Positions 18,544 to 28,412 are shown, numbered from the stretch's first letter. The stretch is 64,000 nucleotides of DNA from Lachnospiraceae bacterium (GCA_021202465.1 JAJQCZ010000056.1:17551-81550); one strand, 5' to 3'. A program made the numbers and translations. The notes: generated by a model not told the origin, from the sequence alone.

Positions 18544-18729
18544 CTACCAGCTTGCCTTGCGTACGCCGGGAATCTCCCCTTTGTATGCCAGCTCACGGAA
18601 ACAGATTCTGCAGATTCCGTATTTTCTCAGATAAGCATGAGGACGGCCACAAATCCTGCAGCGGTTATACTCTCTGGTGGAGAATTTAGCCGGGCGCTTT
18701 TGTTTAATCTTCATCGAAGTCTTTGCCAT
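18544..18729 (-). CDS. rpsN: 30S ribosomal protein S14 type Z
   Basis: 61 residues, the short zinc-binding form found in many Firmicutes. Zinc ligands are Cys24, Cys27, Cys40 and Cys43 (CRIC, CRIC). It is located between rplE and rpsH. Together with L36 it gives two zinc-dependent ribosomal proteins in this cluster. Confidence 0.98.
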   Translation of the reverse strand: MAKTSMKIKQKRPAKFSTREYNRCRICGRPHAYLRKYGICRICFRELAYKGEIPGVRKASW

Positions 18730-18742
18730 GAGATTTCTCCTC

Positions 18743-19288
18743 CTAATTCTTCTTGAACGGCATGTTGAACAGTCTCAGCAGTTCCCGTGCCTCTTCGTCG
18801 GTTTTGGCCGTTGTGACAAAAATCACATCCATGCCTCTCACTTTATCGATCTTGTCGTACTCGATCTCCGGGAAGATCAGCTGCTCTTTGATGCCAAGGG
18901 CATAATTTCCTCTGCCATCGAAGGAGTTGGGATTGACACCGCGGAAGTCACGCACCCGGGGAAGTGCCAGATTGATCAGACGATCTGCGAACTCGTACAT
19001 CTTGTCGCCCCGCAGAGTGACCTTGCAGCCAATGTTCATGCCCTCACGGAGCTTGAAGTTGGCGATTGATTTCTTGGCCTTGGTGATTACAGGCTTCTGA
19101 CCGGTAATCAGCATCAGATCATTGGCGGCGGACTCCAGAATCTTCGCATTCTCCTTCGCCTCGCCGACTGCCATGTTAACAACGATCTTGTCCAGCTTCG
19201 GCACCTGCATCACATTGGTGTAACCGAATTTCTTGGTCATGGCATCGACATATTCGTTATAATAAGCCTCTTTTAATCTGCTACTCAA
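18743..19288 (-). CDS. rplE: 50S ribosomal protein L5
   Basis: 181 residues. L5 contacts 5S rRNA and the P-site tRNA. The start is TTG at 19288, backed by AGGAGG nine bases upstream; no ATG fits. Recognisable core: [57 protein letters not shown]. Confidence 0.97.
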   Translation of the reverse strand: MSSRLKEAYYNEYVDAMTKKFGYTNVMQVPKLDKIVVNMAVGEAKENAKILESAANDLMLITGQKPVITKAKKSIANFKLREGMNIGCKVTLRGDKMYEFADRLINLALPRVRDFRGVNPNSFDGRGNYALGIKEQLIFPEIEYDKIDKVRGMDVIFVTTAKTDEEARELLRLFNMPFKKN

Positions 19289-19308
19289 CGTCTCGAACCT
19301 CCTCTCAC

Positions 19309-19620
19309 TCAGTCAATCACGGAACCGTCGATTTTGGCTACGCGGACTTTCTTGCCGTCGCGCACTTCAAAACCAACACGGGTGGGCTTGTCACCTTTGA
19401 GGAGCATGACGTTGGAGATATCAATGCTTCCCTCCGTGTGGATGATTCCGCCATTGGGGTTCTTCGCGCTCTGCTTATTGTGCTTGGTCAGCATGTTAAT
19501 GCCTTCCACGACCACGCGGTTCGCCTTGCGGTCAATGTGAAGCACCTTACCTTCTCTGCCTTTATCTTTACCGGTGATAACGCGGACGTTATCGCCCACC
19601 TTGATCTTCATTGTTGACAT
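19309..19620 (-). CDS. rplX: 50S ribosomal protein L24
   Basis: 103 residues with the N-terminal KOW motif ([20 protein letters not shown]) and the [14 protein letters not shown] stretch. L24 is one of the assembly initiators of the large subunit. It lies between rplN and rplE. Confidence 0.98.
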   Translation of the reverse strand: MSTMKIKVGDNVRVITGKDKGREGKVLHIDRKANRVVVEGINMLTKHNKQSAKNPNGGIIHTEGSIDISNVMLLKGDKPTRVGFEVRDGKKVRVAKIDGSVID

Positions 19621-19632
19621 CGCCGAACCTCC

Positions 19633-20001
19633 TTATAATACTTCGGGAGCCAGGGAAACAATCTTCATGAACTGCTTCTCTCTCAGCTCTCTCGCCACCG
19701 GCCCGAAAATACGTGTGCCCCTGGGTGTCTTGTCGTCGCGGATGATCACCGCCGCATTCTCATCGAACTTGATGTAGGATCCGTCCGCGCGGCGGGCGCC
19801 GTGCCTGGTGCGGACGATGACAGCCTTCACCACATCGCCCTTCTTGACAACACCGCCGGGTGTTGCATCTTTGACCGTCGCAACGATGATGTCGCCAATG
19901 TTCGCATATCTTCTAAGGGAACCGCCCATAACTCTGATGCAGAGTAACTCTTTCGCGCCTGTATTGTCAGCGACCTTCAGTCTGCTTTCCTGTTGAATCA
20001 T
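19633..20001 (-). CDS. rplN: 50S ribosomal protein L14
   Basis: 122 residues, standard length: [20 protein letters not shown], the [17 protein letters not shown] segment and the C terminus [17 protein letters not shown] ([15 protein letters not shown]). L14 forms an inter-subunit bridge and binds the silencing factor RsfS. Located between rpsQ and rplX. Confidence 0.98.
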   Translation of the reverse strand: MIQQESRLKVADNTGAKELLCIRVMGGSLRRYANIGDIIVATVKDATPGGVVKKGDVVKAVIVRTRHGARRADGSYIKFDENAAVIIRDDKTPRGTRIFGPVARELREKQFMKIVSLAPEVL

Positions 20002-20019
20002 AGCTTTTCTCCTTCCAGC

Positions 20020-20274
20020 CTATTTCGCCTTCTCAACGATCTCGACGAGTCTCCATCTCTTGTCCTTGGACAGGGGGCGGGTCTCCATCACTCTCACGGT
20101 ATCGCCGATGCCGCACTCGTTCTTCTCGTCATGGGCCTTCAGCTTGTAGGTCCTCTTCACGATCTTCCCATACAGCGGATGTCTCACGTGGTCCTCAATC
20201 GCCACAACGATGGTCTTGTCCATCTTGTTGCTCACGACCTTGCCGCTACGAGTTTTTCTCAGATTTCTTTCCAC
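20020..20274 (-). CDS. rpsQ: 30S ribosomal protein S17
   Basis: 84 residues, OB-fold protein: [20 protein letters not shown] and [21 protein letters not shown]17 stabilises the 5' domain of 16S rRNA. It lies 14 bp after rpmC. Confidence 0.98.
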   Translation of the reverse strand: MERNLRKTRSGKVVSNKMDKTIVVAIEDHVRHPLYGKIVKRTYKLKAHDEKNECGIGDTVRVMETRPLSKDKRWRLVEIVEKAK

Positions 20275-20288
20275 GTCACACTTCCTCC

Positions 20289-20507
20289 TTACTCAGCCAC
20301 CGAGCTCTGCTGATTGATAACAGTCTGGATCCGGGCGATGTTCTTTCTTACTTCTTTAATTCTGCCGGTATTCTCCAGCTGGTTCGTTGCATTCTGAAAT
20401 CTCAGGTTAAACAGTTCCTTCTTGGCAGCCACCAGCTCGGTCTCCAGCTCCGCCGCGGATTTCTTTCTCAACTCCGTCAAATACTCATTACTCTTCACTG
20501 TTATCAC
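20289..20507 (-). CDS. rpmC: 50S ribosomal protein L29
   Basis: 72 residues: [39 protein letters not shown]29 sits at the tunnel exit and helps dock trigger factor and SRP. Its start overlaps the 3' end of rplP by 20 nt, which implies translational coupling. Confidence 0.97.
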   Translation of the reverse strand: MITVKSNEYLTELRKKSAAELETELVAAKKELFNLRFQNATNQLENTGRIKEVRKNIARIQTVINQQSSVAE

Positions 20508-20925
20508 CGCCTTCTAAGTCAGCTTTGGAAACGATCTTACACTTTACAGGCAATTTGTGCATGGCGAGACGCAGGGCTTCCTTCGCAACATCCTCGGGGA
20601 CGCCGGCAATCTCAAACAGCACGCGGCCGGGCTTCACAACAGCCACCCAGTACTCCAGGGCGCCTTTACCGGAACCCATACGGGTCTCTGCGGGCTTCGC
20701 CGTCACGGGCTTGTCGGGGAAGATCTTAATCCAGACCTTACCGCCACGCTTGATATAACGGGTCATGGCCACACGGGCTGCCTCAATCTGGTTGGACTTG
20801 ATCCAGGCGGGCTCGACGGCCACCAGGCCATACTCGCCGTTGGAAATGGTATTACCTCTCAGCGCCTTGCCGGCCATGGAGCCACGGAACTGTTTACGAC
20901 GCTTTACTCTCTTCGGCATTAACAT
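20488..20925 (-). CDS. rplP: 50S ribosomal protein L16
   Basis: 145 residues. [15 protein letters not shown] starts the protein; [20 protein letters not shown] and [20 protein letters not shown] are conserved. L16 helps place the A-site tRNA. The C-terminal [11 protein letters not shown] is a short acidic tail that overlaps rpmC. Confidence 0.98.
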   Translation of the reverse strand: MLMPKRVKRRKQFRGSMAGKALRGNTISNGEYGLVAVEPAWIKSNQIEAARVAMTRYIKRGGKVWIKIFPDKPVTAKPAETRMGSGKGALEYWVAVVKPGRVLFEIAGVPEDVAKEALRLAMHKLPVKCKIVSKADLEGGDNSEE

Positions 20926-20926
20926 T

Positions 20927-21583
20927 TTATTTCTCGCTCCCTTCCTTATTCTTTTTCGTGGGAAGCACTTCGCCCTTGTAGATCCAAACCTTCACGCCAA
21001 CTTTGCCGTAGGTGGTATTGGCTTCCGCAAAACCGTAGTCGATGTCCGCGCGGAGCGTCTGCAGCGGGATCGTTCCCTCACTGTAGGACTCGGTACGGGC
21101 GATGTCCGCGCCGCCCAGACGGCCGCCGCAGGCTGCCTTGATGCCAAGCACACCGGCCTTCATGGAACGGGACATGCTGGACTTCATGGCACGGCGAAAG
21201 GAAACACGGTTCTCGAGCTGTCTCGCGATGTTCTCTGCCACCAGCTGTGCCTCGCGGTCCGGTCTCCGGATCTCTTTTACGTCGATAAAGAGCTTCTTCG
21301 CGGTCATCTTCTGCACATCAGCCTTCAGCTTCTCGATCTCTGCGCCGCCCTTGCCGATCACCAGACCGGGCTTTGCCGTGTAGATGATCACCTTCACGCG
21401 GTCAGACGCTCTCTCGATCTCGATGCGGTTGACGCCCGCTTCATACAGTCTCTTCTTCAGATAGGTTCTAATCTTGTGGTCCTCTACCAGGTTGTCCGCG
21501 AAATCGCGCTCTGCGTACCAGTTGGAATCCCAACCCTTGATGACGCCGACTCTCAGACCATGAGGATTTACTTTCTGTCCCAT
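20927..21583 (-). CDS. rpsC: 30S ribosomal protein S3
   Basis: 218 residues. The KH domain near residues 40-110 contains [20 protein letters not shown]. The C-terminal domain holds [21 protein letters not shown]3 forms the mRNA entry with S4 and S5 and has helicase activity. It follows rplV by 11 bp and precedes rplP by 1 bp. Confidence 0.98.
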   Translation of the reverse strand: MGQKVNPHGLRVGVIKGWDSNWYAERDFADNLVEDHKIRTYLKKRLYEAGVNRIEIERASDRVKVIIYTAKPGLVIGKGGAEIEKLKADVQKMTAKKLFIDVKEIRRPDREAQLVAENIARQLENRVSFRRAMKSSMSRSMKAGVLGIKAACGGRLGGADIARTESYSEGTIPLQTLRADIDYGFAEANTTYGKVGVKVWIYKGEVLPTKKNKEGSEK

Positions 21584-21594
21584 TTTACCCCTCC

Positions 21595-21984
21595 TTATTT
21601 CTTCTCATCCAGCACGATAGTGATATGACTGCTGCGCTTCAGAATCCGGTACGCTCTGCCCTGAGCTCTGGGCTGGATCCGCTTCATCGTCGGGCCCTTG
21701 TTGGCATAGCACTCCGCCACGTAGAGGTTCTCAACGGAAAGACCGTTGTTGTTCTCCGCGTTGGCGATGGCGGACTTCAGAAGCTTGGTAATCACCTCGG
21801 AAGCGTATCTGGGGTTATAGGTAACAATAGCCAGCGCTTCTTCAGCGCTCTTGCCACGAATCGCATCTAATACAAAGCATGCCTTCTGAACAGGAACTCT
21901 GGCGTAAGACAGCTTGGCGCTGGGCCGGGTGTCCTTGTTCGCATTTCTTTCTCTTTTAATCTGGGATCTATGTCCTTTTGCCAT
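21595..21984 (-). CDS. rplV: 50S ribosomal protein L22
   Basis: 129 residues. The beta-hairpin loop that lines the exit tunnel is near the C terminus ([20 protein letters not shown]) and looks wild type for macrolide sensitivity as far as can be judged by eye. GGAGG precedes the ATG. Confidence 0.98.
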   Translation of the reverse strand: MAKGHRSQIKRERNANKDTRPSAKLSYARVPVQKACFVLDAIRGKSAEEALAIVTYNPRYASEVITKLLKSAIANAENNNGLSVENLYVAECYANKGPTMKRIQPRAQGRAYRILKRSSHITIVLDEKK

Positions 21985-22013
21985 GATGGAAACCTCCTTC
22001 CTGTTATTCTGAC

Positions 22014-22295
22014 CTAGCGGGCTCTGCTCTTCTTCTCGTCTTTGCCGTGACCTCTGTAGGTTCTGGTCACAACGAACTCACCGAGCTTGTGGCCGACCAT
22101 ATCCTCAGTGATATACACCGGAACATGTCTCCGGCCGTCATGCACCGCAATGGTGTGTCCAACCATCGACGGGAAAATCGTCGAACGGCGGGACCAGGTC
22201 TTAATAACAGTTTTCTGTCCGGAAGCGTTCAGAGCGTCCACCTTCTTCAAGAGATGCTCATCGGCGAAAGGGCCTTTCTTTAATGAACGAGACAT
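22014..22295 (-). CDS. rpsS: 30S ribosomal protein S19
   Basis: 93 residues: [40 protein letters not shown] and [16 protein letters not shown]19 pairs with S13 in the head. Located between rplB and rplV. Confidence 0.98.
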   Translation of the reverse strand: MSRSLKKGPFADEHLLKKVDALNASGQKTVIKTWSRRSTIFPSMVGHTIAVHDGRRHVPVYITEDMVGHKLGEFVVTRTYRGHGKDEKKSRAR

Positions 22296-22309
22296 GATTT
22301 ACCTCCTAA

Positions 22310-23155
22310 TTATTTCAGTGTTCTACCGTCGCGTCTTCTCACGATCATCTTGTTCGACTGTTTCTTCTTCTTGCGGGTCTTCAGGCCAAGAGCCGGCTTA
22401 CCCCAGGGAGTGCTGGGACCGGGACGTCCGACCGGAGCCTTGCCTTCGCCGCCGCCGTGAGGATGGTCATTGGGGTTCATAACAGAACCGCGGACCGTGG
22501 GACGGATACCCATGTGACGTTTACGCCCTGCTTTACCGATATTCACCAGAGAATGCTCGCCGTTGCCGACAACGCCGATCGTGGCACGGCAGCCGATGGG
22601 AACCATTCTCATCTCGCCGGAGGGAAGCCGCAGCGTGGCATACTTGCCTTCCTTCGCCATCAGCTGTGCGCTGCCGCCCGCGGAACGAACCATCTGGCCG
22701 CCTTTTCCGGGCTGCATCTCCACGTTGTGCACCTGCGTACCAACGGGGATGTTCTGCAGCGGCAGGCAGTTGCCGACACGCAGCTCTGCCTCAGGGCCGC
22801 TCATGACAGTCATGCCGTCGGTCAGTCCTTCGGGAGCCAGGATGTAGGCCTTCTCGCCGTCCACGTAGGAAATCAGAGCAATGTTGGCAGTACGGTTCGG
22901 ATCGTACTCAATGCCGACCACTTTGGCGGGAATACCGTCCTTGGAGTTTCTCTTGAAATCAATGATTCTGTATTTTCTCTTGGCGCCGCCGCCCTGATGG
23001 CGCACCGTGATCTTACCCTGATTGTTCCGTCCGGAATTCTTCTTCAGAGAGGTAACCAGGGATTTCTCAGGCTCAGTCTTGGTGATCTCAGAGAAATCCA
23101 GTCCTGTCATCTGTCTTCTGGACGGTGTATACGGATTATACTTTTTGATACCCAT
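22310..23155 (-). CDS. rplB: 50S ribosomal protein L2
   Basis: 281 residues. L2 is needed for peptidyl transferase assembly and subunit joining. The C-terminal loop with the conserved histidine ([20 protein letters not shown]) and the N-terminal [18 protein letters not shown] are typical. A 79-bp gap with a small GGGAC/GTCCC hairpin separates it from rplW. Confidence 0.98.
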   Translation of the reverse strand: MGIKKYNPYTPSRRQMTGLDFSEITKTEPEKSLVTSLKKNSGRNNQGKITVRHQGGGAKRKYRIIDFKRNSKDGIPAKVVGIEYDPNRTANIALISYVDGEKAYILAPEGLTDGMTVMSGPEAELRVGNCLPLQNIPVGTQVHNVEMQPGKGGQMVRSAGGSAQLMAKEGKYATLRLPSGEMRMVPIGCRATIGVVGNGEHSLVNIGKAGRKRHMGIRPTVRGSVMNPNDHPHGGGEGKAPVGRPGPSTPWGKPALGLKTRKKKKQSNKMIVRRRDGRTLK

Positions 23156-23234
23156 TTTGCGTCTCCTTTTTTACTTTTTCATCACGGCCCAGGAGGAGCC
23201 GTATAGGTCGGGACCGGGTGTCCCGTGCCGGGCT

Positions 23235-23534
23235 TTACAGACCCTCGAAGATCTCGATGTCTGCGCTCTCGGCGGTGAGCTGCACGATCGCTTTCTTGGT
23301 CTTCGCGGTGCGTCCCACTGTATAACCCCTTCTGCGCTTCTTGCTGGGGCAGTTCATGGTGTTGACCGAGGCCACCTTGGTGCCGGTGAACATCTTCTCC
23401 ACCGCATCCTTCACCATGCTCTTGGTCGCTTCGGGGTGTACGTAGAAGGTGTACTTCTTCTCACCCATCAGGTTCATGCTCTTCTCTGTGATGACCGGTC
23501 TGAGGATCACGTCATAATATTTGATGTCAGCCAT
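23235..23534 (-). CDS. rplW: 50S ribosomal protein L23
   Basis: 99 residues: YDVILRPVITEKSMNLMGEK and MNCPSKKRRRGYTVGRTAKT. L23 is the docking site for trigger factor and SRP at the tunnel exit. It overlaps the rplD stop by one base. Confidence 0.98.
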   Translation of the reverse strand: MADIKYYDVILRPVITEKSMNLMGEKKYTFYVHPEATKSMVKDAVEKMFTGTKVASVNTMNCPSKKRRRGYTVGRTAKTKKAIVQLTAESADIEIFEGL

Positions 23535-24154
23535 TACGCATATACCTCCTCAATGGCCGCCACGGCAGCCTTCGTCGTTACCACGGTGTCGTACTTCAGA
23601 ATGTCGTACACATTGATGGTGTTGGTCAGGGCCGTCTTGACAGTCGGAATATTTCTCGCGGACAGAACCACGTTCTGATCGTTATTGTCCAGGACGACCA
23701 GCGCTTTCGTGACGTGCAGGTTGTCCAGGATCTGCTTGAAGACCTTCGTCTTGGCATCTTCCATCTTCAGTTCGTCCAGCACATAGAACTTGGACTCGTT
23801 CACGCGGGAGGTCAGCGCGGACTTCAGAGCCAGACGCTTCTCCTTCTTATTGAGCTTGAAGCGGTAATCACGGGGCTTCGGCGCAAAAACCACGCCGCCG
23901 CCGGTCCACTGGGGAGCACGGATGGAGCCCTGTCTCGCATGGCCGGTTCCCTTCTGTCTCCAGGGCTTTCTGCCGCCGCCGCTCACCTCGCTGCGGGTGC
24001 GGGCGCTCTGCGTGCCCTGTCGGTTATTCGCGAGCTGCTGTACCACTGCCATATGAACCAGGTGCTCGTTCACGTCCACGCCGAATACGGCATCGGACAA
24101 CTCCATCTCATCCACCTGAGTTCCTTCCATATTATAAACAGATACTTTTGCCAT
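23534..24154 (-). CDS. rplD: 50S ribosomal protein L4
   Basis: 206 residues. The tunnel-lining loop ([39 protein letters not shown]) looks unaltered, which argues against L4-type macrolide resistance. L4 is a feedback regulator of the S10 operon in E. coli; whether it acts on the long leader here is unknown. Confidence 0.98.
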   Translation of the reverse strand: MAKVSVYNMEGTQVDEMELSDAVFGVDVNEHLVHMAVVQQLANNRQGTQSARTRSEVSGGGRKPWRQKGTGHARQGSIRAPQWTGGGVVFAPKPRDYRFKLNKKEKRLALKSALTSRVNESKFYVLDELKMEDAKTKVFKQILDNLHVTKALVVLDNNDQNVVLSARNIPTVKTALTNTINVYDILKYDTVVTTKAAVAAIEEVYA

Positions 24155-24179
24155 CTCTCGTTTCCTCCTTTCCTACCGC

Positions 24180-24809
24180 TTACGCTTTCACCGTCTCTTT
24201 GATGGTCACAAGAGACTTCTTCGGTCCCGGAACGGAACCCTTCACCAGCAGGATGTTGTCATCGGCATCCACGCGGACAACCTCAAGGTTCTGAGCCGTG
24301 ATCTGGCGACCGCCGGTCTGACCCGCCATCTTCTTGCCCTTGAACACCTTGGAGGGATCGGAGCAGGCGCCGTTGGAACCGGCATGACGATGATACTTGG
24401 AACCGTGAGCCATCGGTCCTCTGCTCAGGCCGTGTCTCTTGATCGCGCCCTGGAAGCCCTTGCCCTTGGAAACAGCCGTGGCATCGACCTTATCTCCGGC
24501 TGCAAACACATCCGCCTTGATCTCCGCGCCCAGCGTGTAATTCTCCGCGTCGTCCAGTCTGAACTCGCGGACAAATCTCTTATAGGAAACGCCGGCCTTG
24601 TCAAAATGGCCTTTCTGGCACTTGTTCACCAGCTTTTCGCGCTTGTCAACAAATCCGACCTGCACGGCGCTGTAACCGTCGTTCTCCTGCGTCTTCACCT
24701 GCGTTACCACGCAGGGACCGGCCTGCAGAACCGTCACGGGAGTCAGGATGCCATCCTCCGCGAAAATCTGCGTCATGCCGACCTTGGTTGCCAAAATTGC
24801 TTTCTTCAT
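24180..24809 (-). CDS. rplC: 50S ribosomal protein L3
   Basis: 209 residues from ATG 24809, which has AGGAGG upstream and gives the family start [16 protein letters not shown]. The extension reaching towards the peptidyl transferase centre is [20 protein letters not shown]. Second gene of the S10 operon. Confidence 0.97.
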   Translation of the reverse strand: MKKAILATKVGMTQIFAEDGILTPVTVLQAGPCVVTQVKTQENDGYSAVQVGFVDKREKLVNKCQKGHFDKAGVSYKRFVREFRLDDAENYTLGAEIKADVFAAGDKVDATAVSKGKGFQGAIKRHGLSRGPMAHGSKYHRHAGSNGACSDPSKVFKGKKMAGQTGGRQITAQNLEVVRVDADDNILLVKGSVPGPKKSLVTIKETVKA

Positions 24810-24861
24810 TTTCTTTCCTCCTACAGCGGAGCACACAGGGTGCTCATACTAGAATATTTTT

Positions 24862-25179
24862 TTACTTCTGCTTCATTTTGATGTCGATGTAGACACCGGC
24901 AGGCATCTCCAGCCTGGAGAGCTGATCCACGGTTTTCTGATTCGGAGAGATGATGTCGATCAGTCTCTTGTGGGTTCTCTGCTCGAACTGCTCTCTGGAA
25001 TCCTTGTACTTGTGGACCGCGCGCAGGATGGTCACCACTTCCTTCTTCGTGGGCAGCGGAACCGGTCCGCTGACCTGGGCGCCCGTCCTCTTCACCGTGT
25101 CGACGATTTTTGCCGCGCTCTGATCCACCAGCTGGTGATCATAGGCCTTCAATGTGATCCTCATTACCTGACTTGCCAT
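24862..25179 (-). CDS. rpsJ: 30S ribosomal protein S10
   Basis: 105 residues. The ATG at 25179 is preferred over an upstream in-frame start because AAGGAGG lies before it and [16 protein letters not shown] is the usual beginning. Contains [20 protein letters not shown] and the loop [16 protein letters not shown]10 also acts as NusE in antitermination. It is the first gene of the whole ribosomal cluster. Confidence 0.98.
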   Translation of the reverse strand: MASQVMRITLKAYDHQLVDQSAAKIVDTVKRTGAQVSGPVPLPTKKEVVTILRAVHKYKDSREQFEQRTHKRLIDIISPNQKTVDQLSRLEMPAGVYIDIKMKQK

Positions 25180-25404
25180 AAAAAAAGTCGCCTCCTTTTC
25201 GTATGCGTTACGCATTCCGACAAGTGGTGACTGTACACATTCCCGTGTGTGTCGCGAAGACTCTCACACGTCATTTCTACTCGTTCCGGTAGATGGTTTC
25301 TCGGTACAGTGACTTGTCGCCAGTTTCCTAACTTGACATTCGCTCCACGGAAAACCTGCCACGGAGGGCAGCAACCTCACGCTTCACAGCTATCATGTCA
25401 CAGC
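25180..25404 (-). promoter_or_regulatory. long 5' leader of the S10 operon
   Basis: The transcript from the promoter at 25411-25439 has about 225 nt before rpsJ. It contains several short self-complementary stretches, including GTGTGAGAG...CACACAC near 25245-25275. The length suggests an RNA-based control by a ribosomal protein, but no known motif could be confirmed by eye. Confidence 0.4.
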
Positions 25405-25410
25405 TTTCCC

Positions 25411-25439
25411 ATCATACACGAACTCACCGGAAAATGCAA
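25411..25439 (-). promoter_or_regulatory. sigma-A promoter of the S10-spc-alpha cluster
   Basis: On the minus strand TTGCAT (25434-25439), 17-bp spacer, TATGAT (25411-25416). It is the only good promoter seen upstream of rpsJ and probably drives all genes to rplQ. Confidence 0.75.
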
Positions 25440-25500
25440 GGGCTTTTAGGGATTTTTTTCTTCTTTTCTTCATATTTACTTATTCGCTTTTCCATGCCCA

Positions 25501-25529
25501 TTGACCGGCTCCCGCAAACAGGGTATGAT
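25501..25529 (+). promoter_or_regulatory. sigma-A promoter of the DUF1294 gene
   Basis: TTGACC (25501-25506), 17-bp spacer, TATGAT (25524-25529). It is divergent from the S10 promoter, with about 60 bp between the -35 boxes. Confidence 0.75.
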
Positions 25530-25606
25530 AAGCGCACAAACACGCTGTCTGCCCTGACAAATCGCAGGGAACACGATAACATCATTTACAAACCGGGAGG
25601 ATATTC

Positions 25607-25873
25607 ATGAATCACTTTGTTTCCGCTTACCTCATCTTCATCAATCTGCTGGCCTTCGCCCTCTTCGGCCTCGATAAGCATCGCGCCAGGAACCATGCGT
25701 GGCGAATTCCAGAAAGAACTTTACTCTTCTCCGCCGTCCTCGGCGGCAGCCTCGGCGCTCTCCTGGGCATGCACTTCTTCCATCATAAGACGAAGCACCG
25801 CCTCTTTACACTGGGAATTCCTCTGATTATTGCGATGCAGATCGCAGCGGCGATATTCCTTTATTTACGCTAA
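25607..25873 (+). CDS. DUF1294 family small membrane protein
   Basis: 88 residues with about three hydrophobic segments (4-20, 37-55, 68-86). The pattern FGLDKHRARNHAWRIPERTL then LGGSLGALLGMHFFHHKTKH is the mark of the DUF1294 family. Its biochemical role is unknown. CGGGAGG precedes the ATG. It stands alone between the S10 promoter and a convergent methyltransferase gene. Confidence 0.88.
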   Translation: MNHFVSAYLIFINLLAFALFGLDKHRARNHAWRIPERTLLFSAVLGGSLGALLGMHFFHHKTKHRLFTLGIPLIIAMQIAAAIFLYLR

Positions 25874-25888
25874 GGCTTCTGTATCCCG

Positions 25889-26755
25889 TCACTCATCCCG
25901 ACTCCAGCGTCCGGACGCGCCACACGGAAGAACGAGACCGCTGCGGCGAACCGGCAGCCCGATCTCTTTGGCCGAAACACATCCCCCACGTCCCGGTGCC
26001 ACCTCCAGGCCGATCAGGTACGAGAGCACCGCAGGCGCCAGACCTGTCGTGTAGGAATTAATAAGGAAGAAAAGCGGTTCGTCCGAGAGCAACGCCGCGC
26101 AGGAACGCACCAGCGGATGGATGGCGTCCTCGATCTTCCAGATCTCCCCTTTAGGACCACGCCCGTAGGAGGGCGGGTCCATGATTACCGCGTCATAGTG
26201 ATTTCCACGGCGGATCTCCCGCTCCACGAACTTCATGCAGTCATCGACGATCCAACGGATCGGCGCTTCGCCCAGGCCGCTGGCGCGGGCATTCTCCCGG
26301 GCCCAGGTCACCATGCCTTTGGAAGCGTCCACATGCGTCACGGAAGCCCCGGCCGCCGCTGCGGCCAGCGTCGCGCCGCCCGTATAGGCAAACAGATTCA
26401 GCACTTTGATGGGCCGCCCCGCCCGGCGGATTTTCTCCGAGAACCAGTCCCAGTTGACCGCCTGCTCCGGAAAGAGACCCGTATGCTTGAAATGAAAGGG
26501 CTTTAAATGAAAGGTCAGTTCCCGATAGCTGATGCTCCACTGCTCCGGCAGATCGAAGAACTCCCATTCCCCGCCGCCTCTGGAACTGCGATGATAATGG
26601 GCATTCGGCTTTCTCCAGCCACGATCCTCCCGGGGCGTATCCCAGATTACCTGGGGATCCGGACGCACCAGGATATACTTTCCCCAGCGCTCCAGCTTCT
26701 CTCCCCGGCTGGTGTCGAGCACTTCATAATCCTTCCAGTTCTCTGCAGTCCACAT
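25889..26755 (-). CDS. class I SAM-dependent methyltransferase (RlmI/RlmL-like)
   Basis: 288 residues. The SAM-binding motif I is VLNLFAYTGGATLAAAAAGA near 116-135, motif II is THVDASKGM, and the catalytic-type motif is VIMDPPSYGRGP near 191-202, as in 23S rRNA cytosine C5 methyltransferases of the RlmI class. It lacks the N-terminal PUA domain of true RlmI and has instead a short beta-rich N terminus (LERWGKYILVRPDPQVIWDT). Substrate therefore remains open: rRNA is likely, not proven. It is monocistronic with its own promoter. Confidence 0.88.
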   Translation of the reverse strand: MWTAENWKDYEVLDTSRGEKLERWGKYILVRPDPQVIWDTPREDRGWRKPNAHYHRSSRGGGEWEFFDLPEQWSISYRELTFHLKPFHFKHTGLFPEQAVNWDWFSEKIRRAGRPIKVLNLFAYTGGATLAAAAAGASVTHVDASKGMVTWARENARASGLGEAPIRWIVDDCMKFVEREIRRGNHYDAVIMDPPSYGRGPKGEIWKIEDAIHPLVRSCAALLSDEPLFFLINSYTTGLAPAVLSYLIGLEVAPGRGGCVSAKEIGLPVRRSGLVLPCGASGRWSRDE

Positions 26756-26810
26756 GACAAAACTCCATTCACAAACCCAATTGATATACGCCGCTGTCTG
26801 AGGCTTTCAT

Positions 26811-26839
26811 AGTATATAACAAATCGGTTGGCGGCGCAA
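26811..26839 (-). promoter_or_regulatory. promoter of the methyltransferase gene
   Basis: On the minus strand TTGCGC (26834-26839), 17-bp spacer, TATACT (26811-26816). It is divergent from the Fur-family gene; the operator-like palindrome at 26853-26867 lies between the two promoters. Confidence 0.65.
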
Positions 26840-26852
26840 GGCTTCATCAATT

Positions 26853-26902
26853 TGAAAACGATTTTCATTTTCCTTGACACGACAGCCGGACAATGCTATA
26901 GT
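26853..26902 (+). promoter_or_regulatory. promoter and Fur-type operator of the Fur-family gene
   Basis: TTGACA (26874-26879), 17-bp spacer, TATAGT (26897-26902). Just upstream, at 26853-26867, TGAAAA-CGA-TTTTCA is a perfect inverted repeat in the place and style of a Fur/Zur/PerR box. It suggests metal-dependent autoregulation of the Fur gene and the downstream zinc lipoprotein. Confidence 0.7.
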
Positions 26903-26940
26903 GAACGCCGGAAAGAGTTTCACGTAAGGAGGCGTTTTCT

Positions 26941-27363
26941 TTGGCCAACAGCAAGATGCAGTATAAGACCCGGCAGATGGCAGAGCTGCTCGCCTACCTG
27001 CAGTCTGTCCCGGGAAAGCATGTCACGGTAAACGACATCTGTGAGTATTTTCGGAAACAGGGGATCTCCGTCGGTACGACGACCGTATACCGGAACCTCG
27101 ATCGCATGGTAGATCAGGGCCTGGTCGCCCGCTATACTGTGGACGGGGTCGGAAGCGCCTGTTTCGAATACCTGGGGGAACATGAGGCGCCTGCCAGCTC
27201 CTGCTATCACTGCAAATGTGAAAAATGCGGGAAACTGATTCACCTGCAGTGTCAGGAGGTAGCGAGCCTGGGACTGCATATGGCAGAGCACCACGGCTTC
27301 GCGCTCGATCCCACACGCACGGTCTTCTATGGTATCTGTGAGACATGTCGATCAAAAGCCTGA
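26941..27363 (+). CDS. Fur family metalloregulator (Zur candidate)
   Basis: 140 residues. The winged-helix DNA-binding domain is at about 1-85 (MAELLAYLQSVPGKHVTVND, VGTTTVYRNLDRMVDQGLVA). The dimerisation/metal part carries two CXXC pairs for structural zinc, CEKC near 98 and CETC near 135, plus a CYHC directly before the first, and His in LGLHMAEHHGF. The start is TTG at 26941 with AAGGAGG nine bases upstream. A zinc-binding lipoprotein follows after 71 bp, so a zinc regulator (Zur) is the best guess; Fur or PerR cannot be ruled out. Confidence 0.88.
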   Translation: MANSKMQYKTRQMAELLAYLQSVPGKHVTVNDICEYFRKQGISVGTTTVYRNLDRMVDQGLVARYTVDGVGSACFEYLGEHEAPASSCYHCKCEKCGKLIHLQCQEVASLGLHMAEHHGFALDPTRTVFYGICETCRSKA

Positions 27364-27434
27364 CGACACATCTGCCACACCGCCCTTCCCCGGATATTTT
27401 CCGTGTCCCATTTTGTTTCAGGAGGTTGCTTCCC

Positions 27435-28412
27435 ATGCGACGTTTATGGGTTCTTTGTCTGACCCTTGTTCTGACCGTTTCTTCTCTCACCGGCTGCGGC
27501 GCTTCTTCCGCACAGACCGCCGAGACTTCTGAAGAATCGGGAAGTCTGCAGATCGTTACCACCATCTTCCCCGTCTATGACTGGGCGCGGGAAATTCTGG
27601 CCGGCAGTGACAATGTGACACTGATTTTCCTGGCCGACGACGGGGTGGATATGCACAGCTTCCAGCCGACCGTCGGGGATATTCTGAATATTTCTACCTG
27701 TGATCTGTTCATCTACGTCGGCGGTGAGTCCGACCAGTGGGTGGGGGATGCGCTGCAGGGCGCCGTCAATGAAGAGATGCAGGTCATCAACCTGATGGAT
27801 GTGCTGGGTGAGGATGTTCAGGAAGAAGAACGGGTAGAAGGCATGGAAGGGGAAGACGATGACGGGGAGGAAGCCGAATATGACGAACACATCTGGCTCT
27901 CCCTGCGAAATGCAGAGACCCTCAGCGGTGTCATCGCCGAAACATTGGCAGAGATTGACCCGGAGCACGCGGAACTCTATACAGAAAATGCCGCCGCCTA
28001 CACAGAAGAACTCTCTGCTCTGGATTCTTCCTATCAGGAAGTCGTCGGCACTTCCGCTCAAAACACCCTGCTCTTCGGGGATCGTTTTCCCTTCCGCTAT
28101 CTGGTCGATGACTACGGCCTCTCCTACTACGCCGCCTTCGCCGGCTGTTCTTCTGAGACAGAGGCCAGCTTCGAGACGATCGTCTTCCTGGCAGAGAAGG
28201 TCGACGAGCTGGGACTCGGCAGCATCCTGACCATCGAAAACTCCGACCAGACCATCGCCACGGCGATTCAACAAAATACGCAGGATAAAAACCAGCAGAT
28301 CCTGACGATGCATTCCATGCAGTCCGTTACACTGGAAGAGGCGGAAGCCGGTACAACGTACCTGTCTCTGGCAGAAGAAAATCTGGAAGTGCTGCGGGAA
28401 GCATTGAAATAA
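27435..28412 (+). CDS. zinc/manganese ABC transporter substrate-binding lipoprotein (ZnuA-like)
   Basis: 325 residues. The signal peptide ends in the lipobox LTGC at about 17-20, so it is membrane anchored by lipid. The cluster A-I fold is seen in IVTTIFPVYDWAREIL. Likely metal ligands are His in DDGVDMHSFQPT, His in YDEHIWLSL, and acidic residues in LTIENSDQ; the usual His-rich flexible loop before the second ligand is here rich in Asp/Glu (EEERVEGMEGEDDDGEEAEY). GGAGG precedes the ATG. No permease or ATPase gene follows; a terminator and a tRNA do. Its transporter partners must be encoded elsewhere. Confidence 0.9.
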   Translation: MRRLWVLCLTLVLTVSSLTGCGASSAQTAETSEESGSLQIVTTIFPVYDWAREILAGSDNVTLIFLADDGVDMHSFQPTVGDILNISTCDLFIYVGGESDQWVGDALQGAVNEEMQVINLMDVLGEDVQEEERVEGMEGEDDDGEEAEYDEHIWLSLRNAETLSGVIAETLAEIDPEHAELYTENAAAYTEELSALDSSYQEVVGTSAQNTLLFGDRFPFRYLVDDYGLSYYAAFAGCSSETEASFETIVFLAEKVDELGLGSILTIENSDQTIATAIQQNTQDKNQQILTMHSMQSVTLEEAEAGTTYLSLAEENLEVLREALK

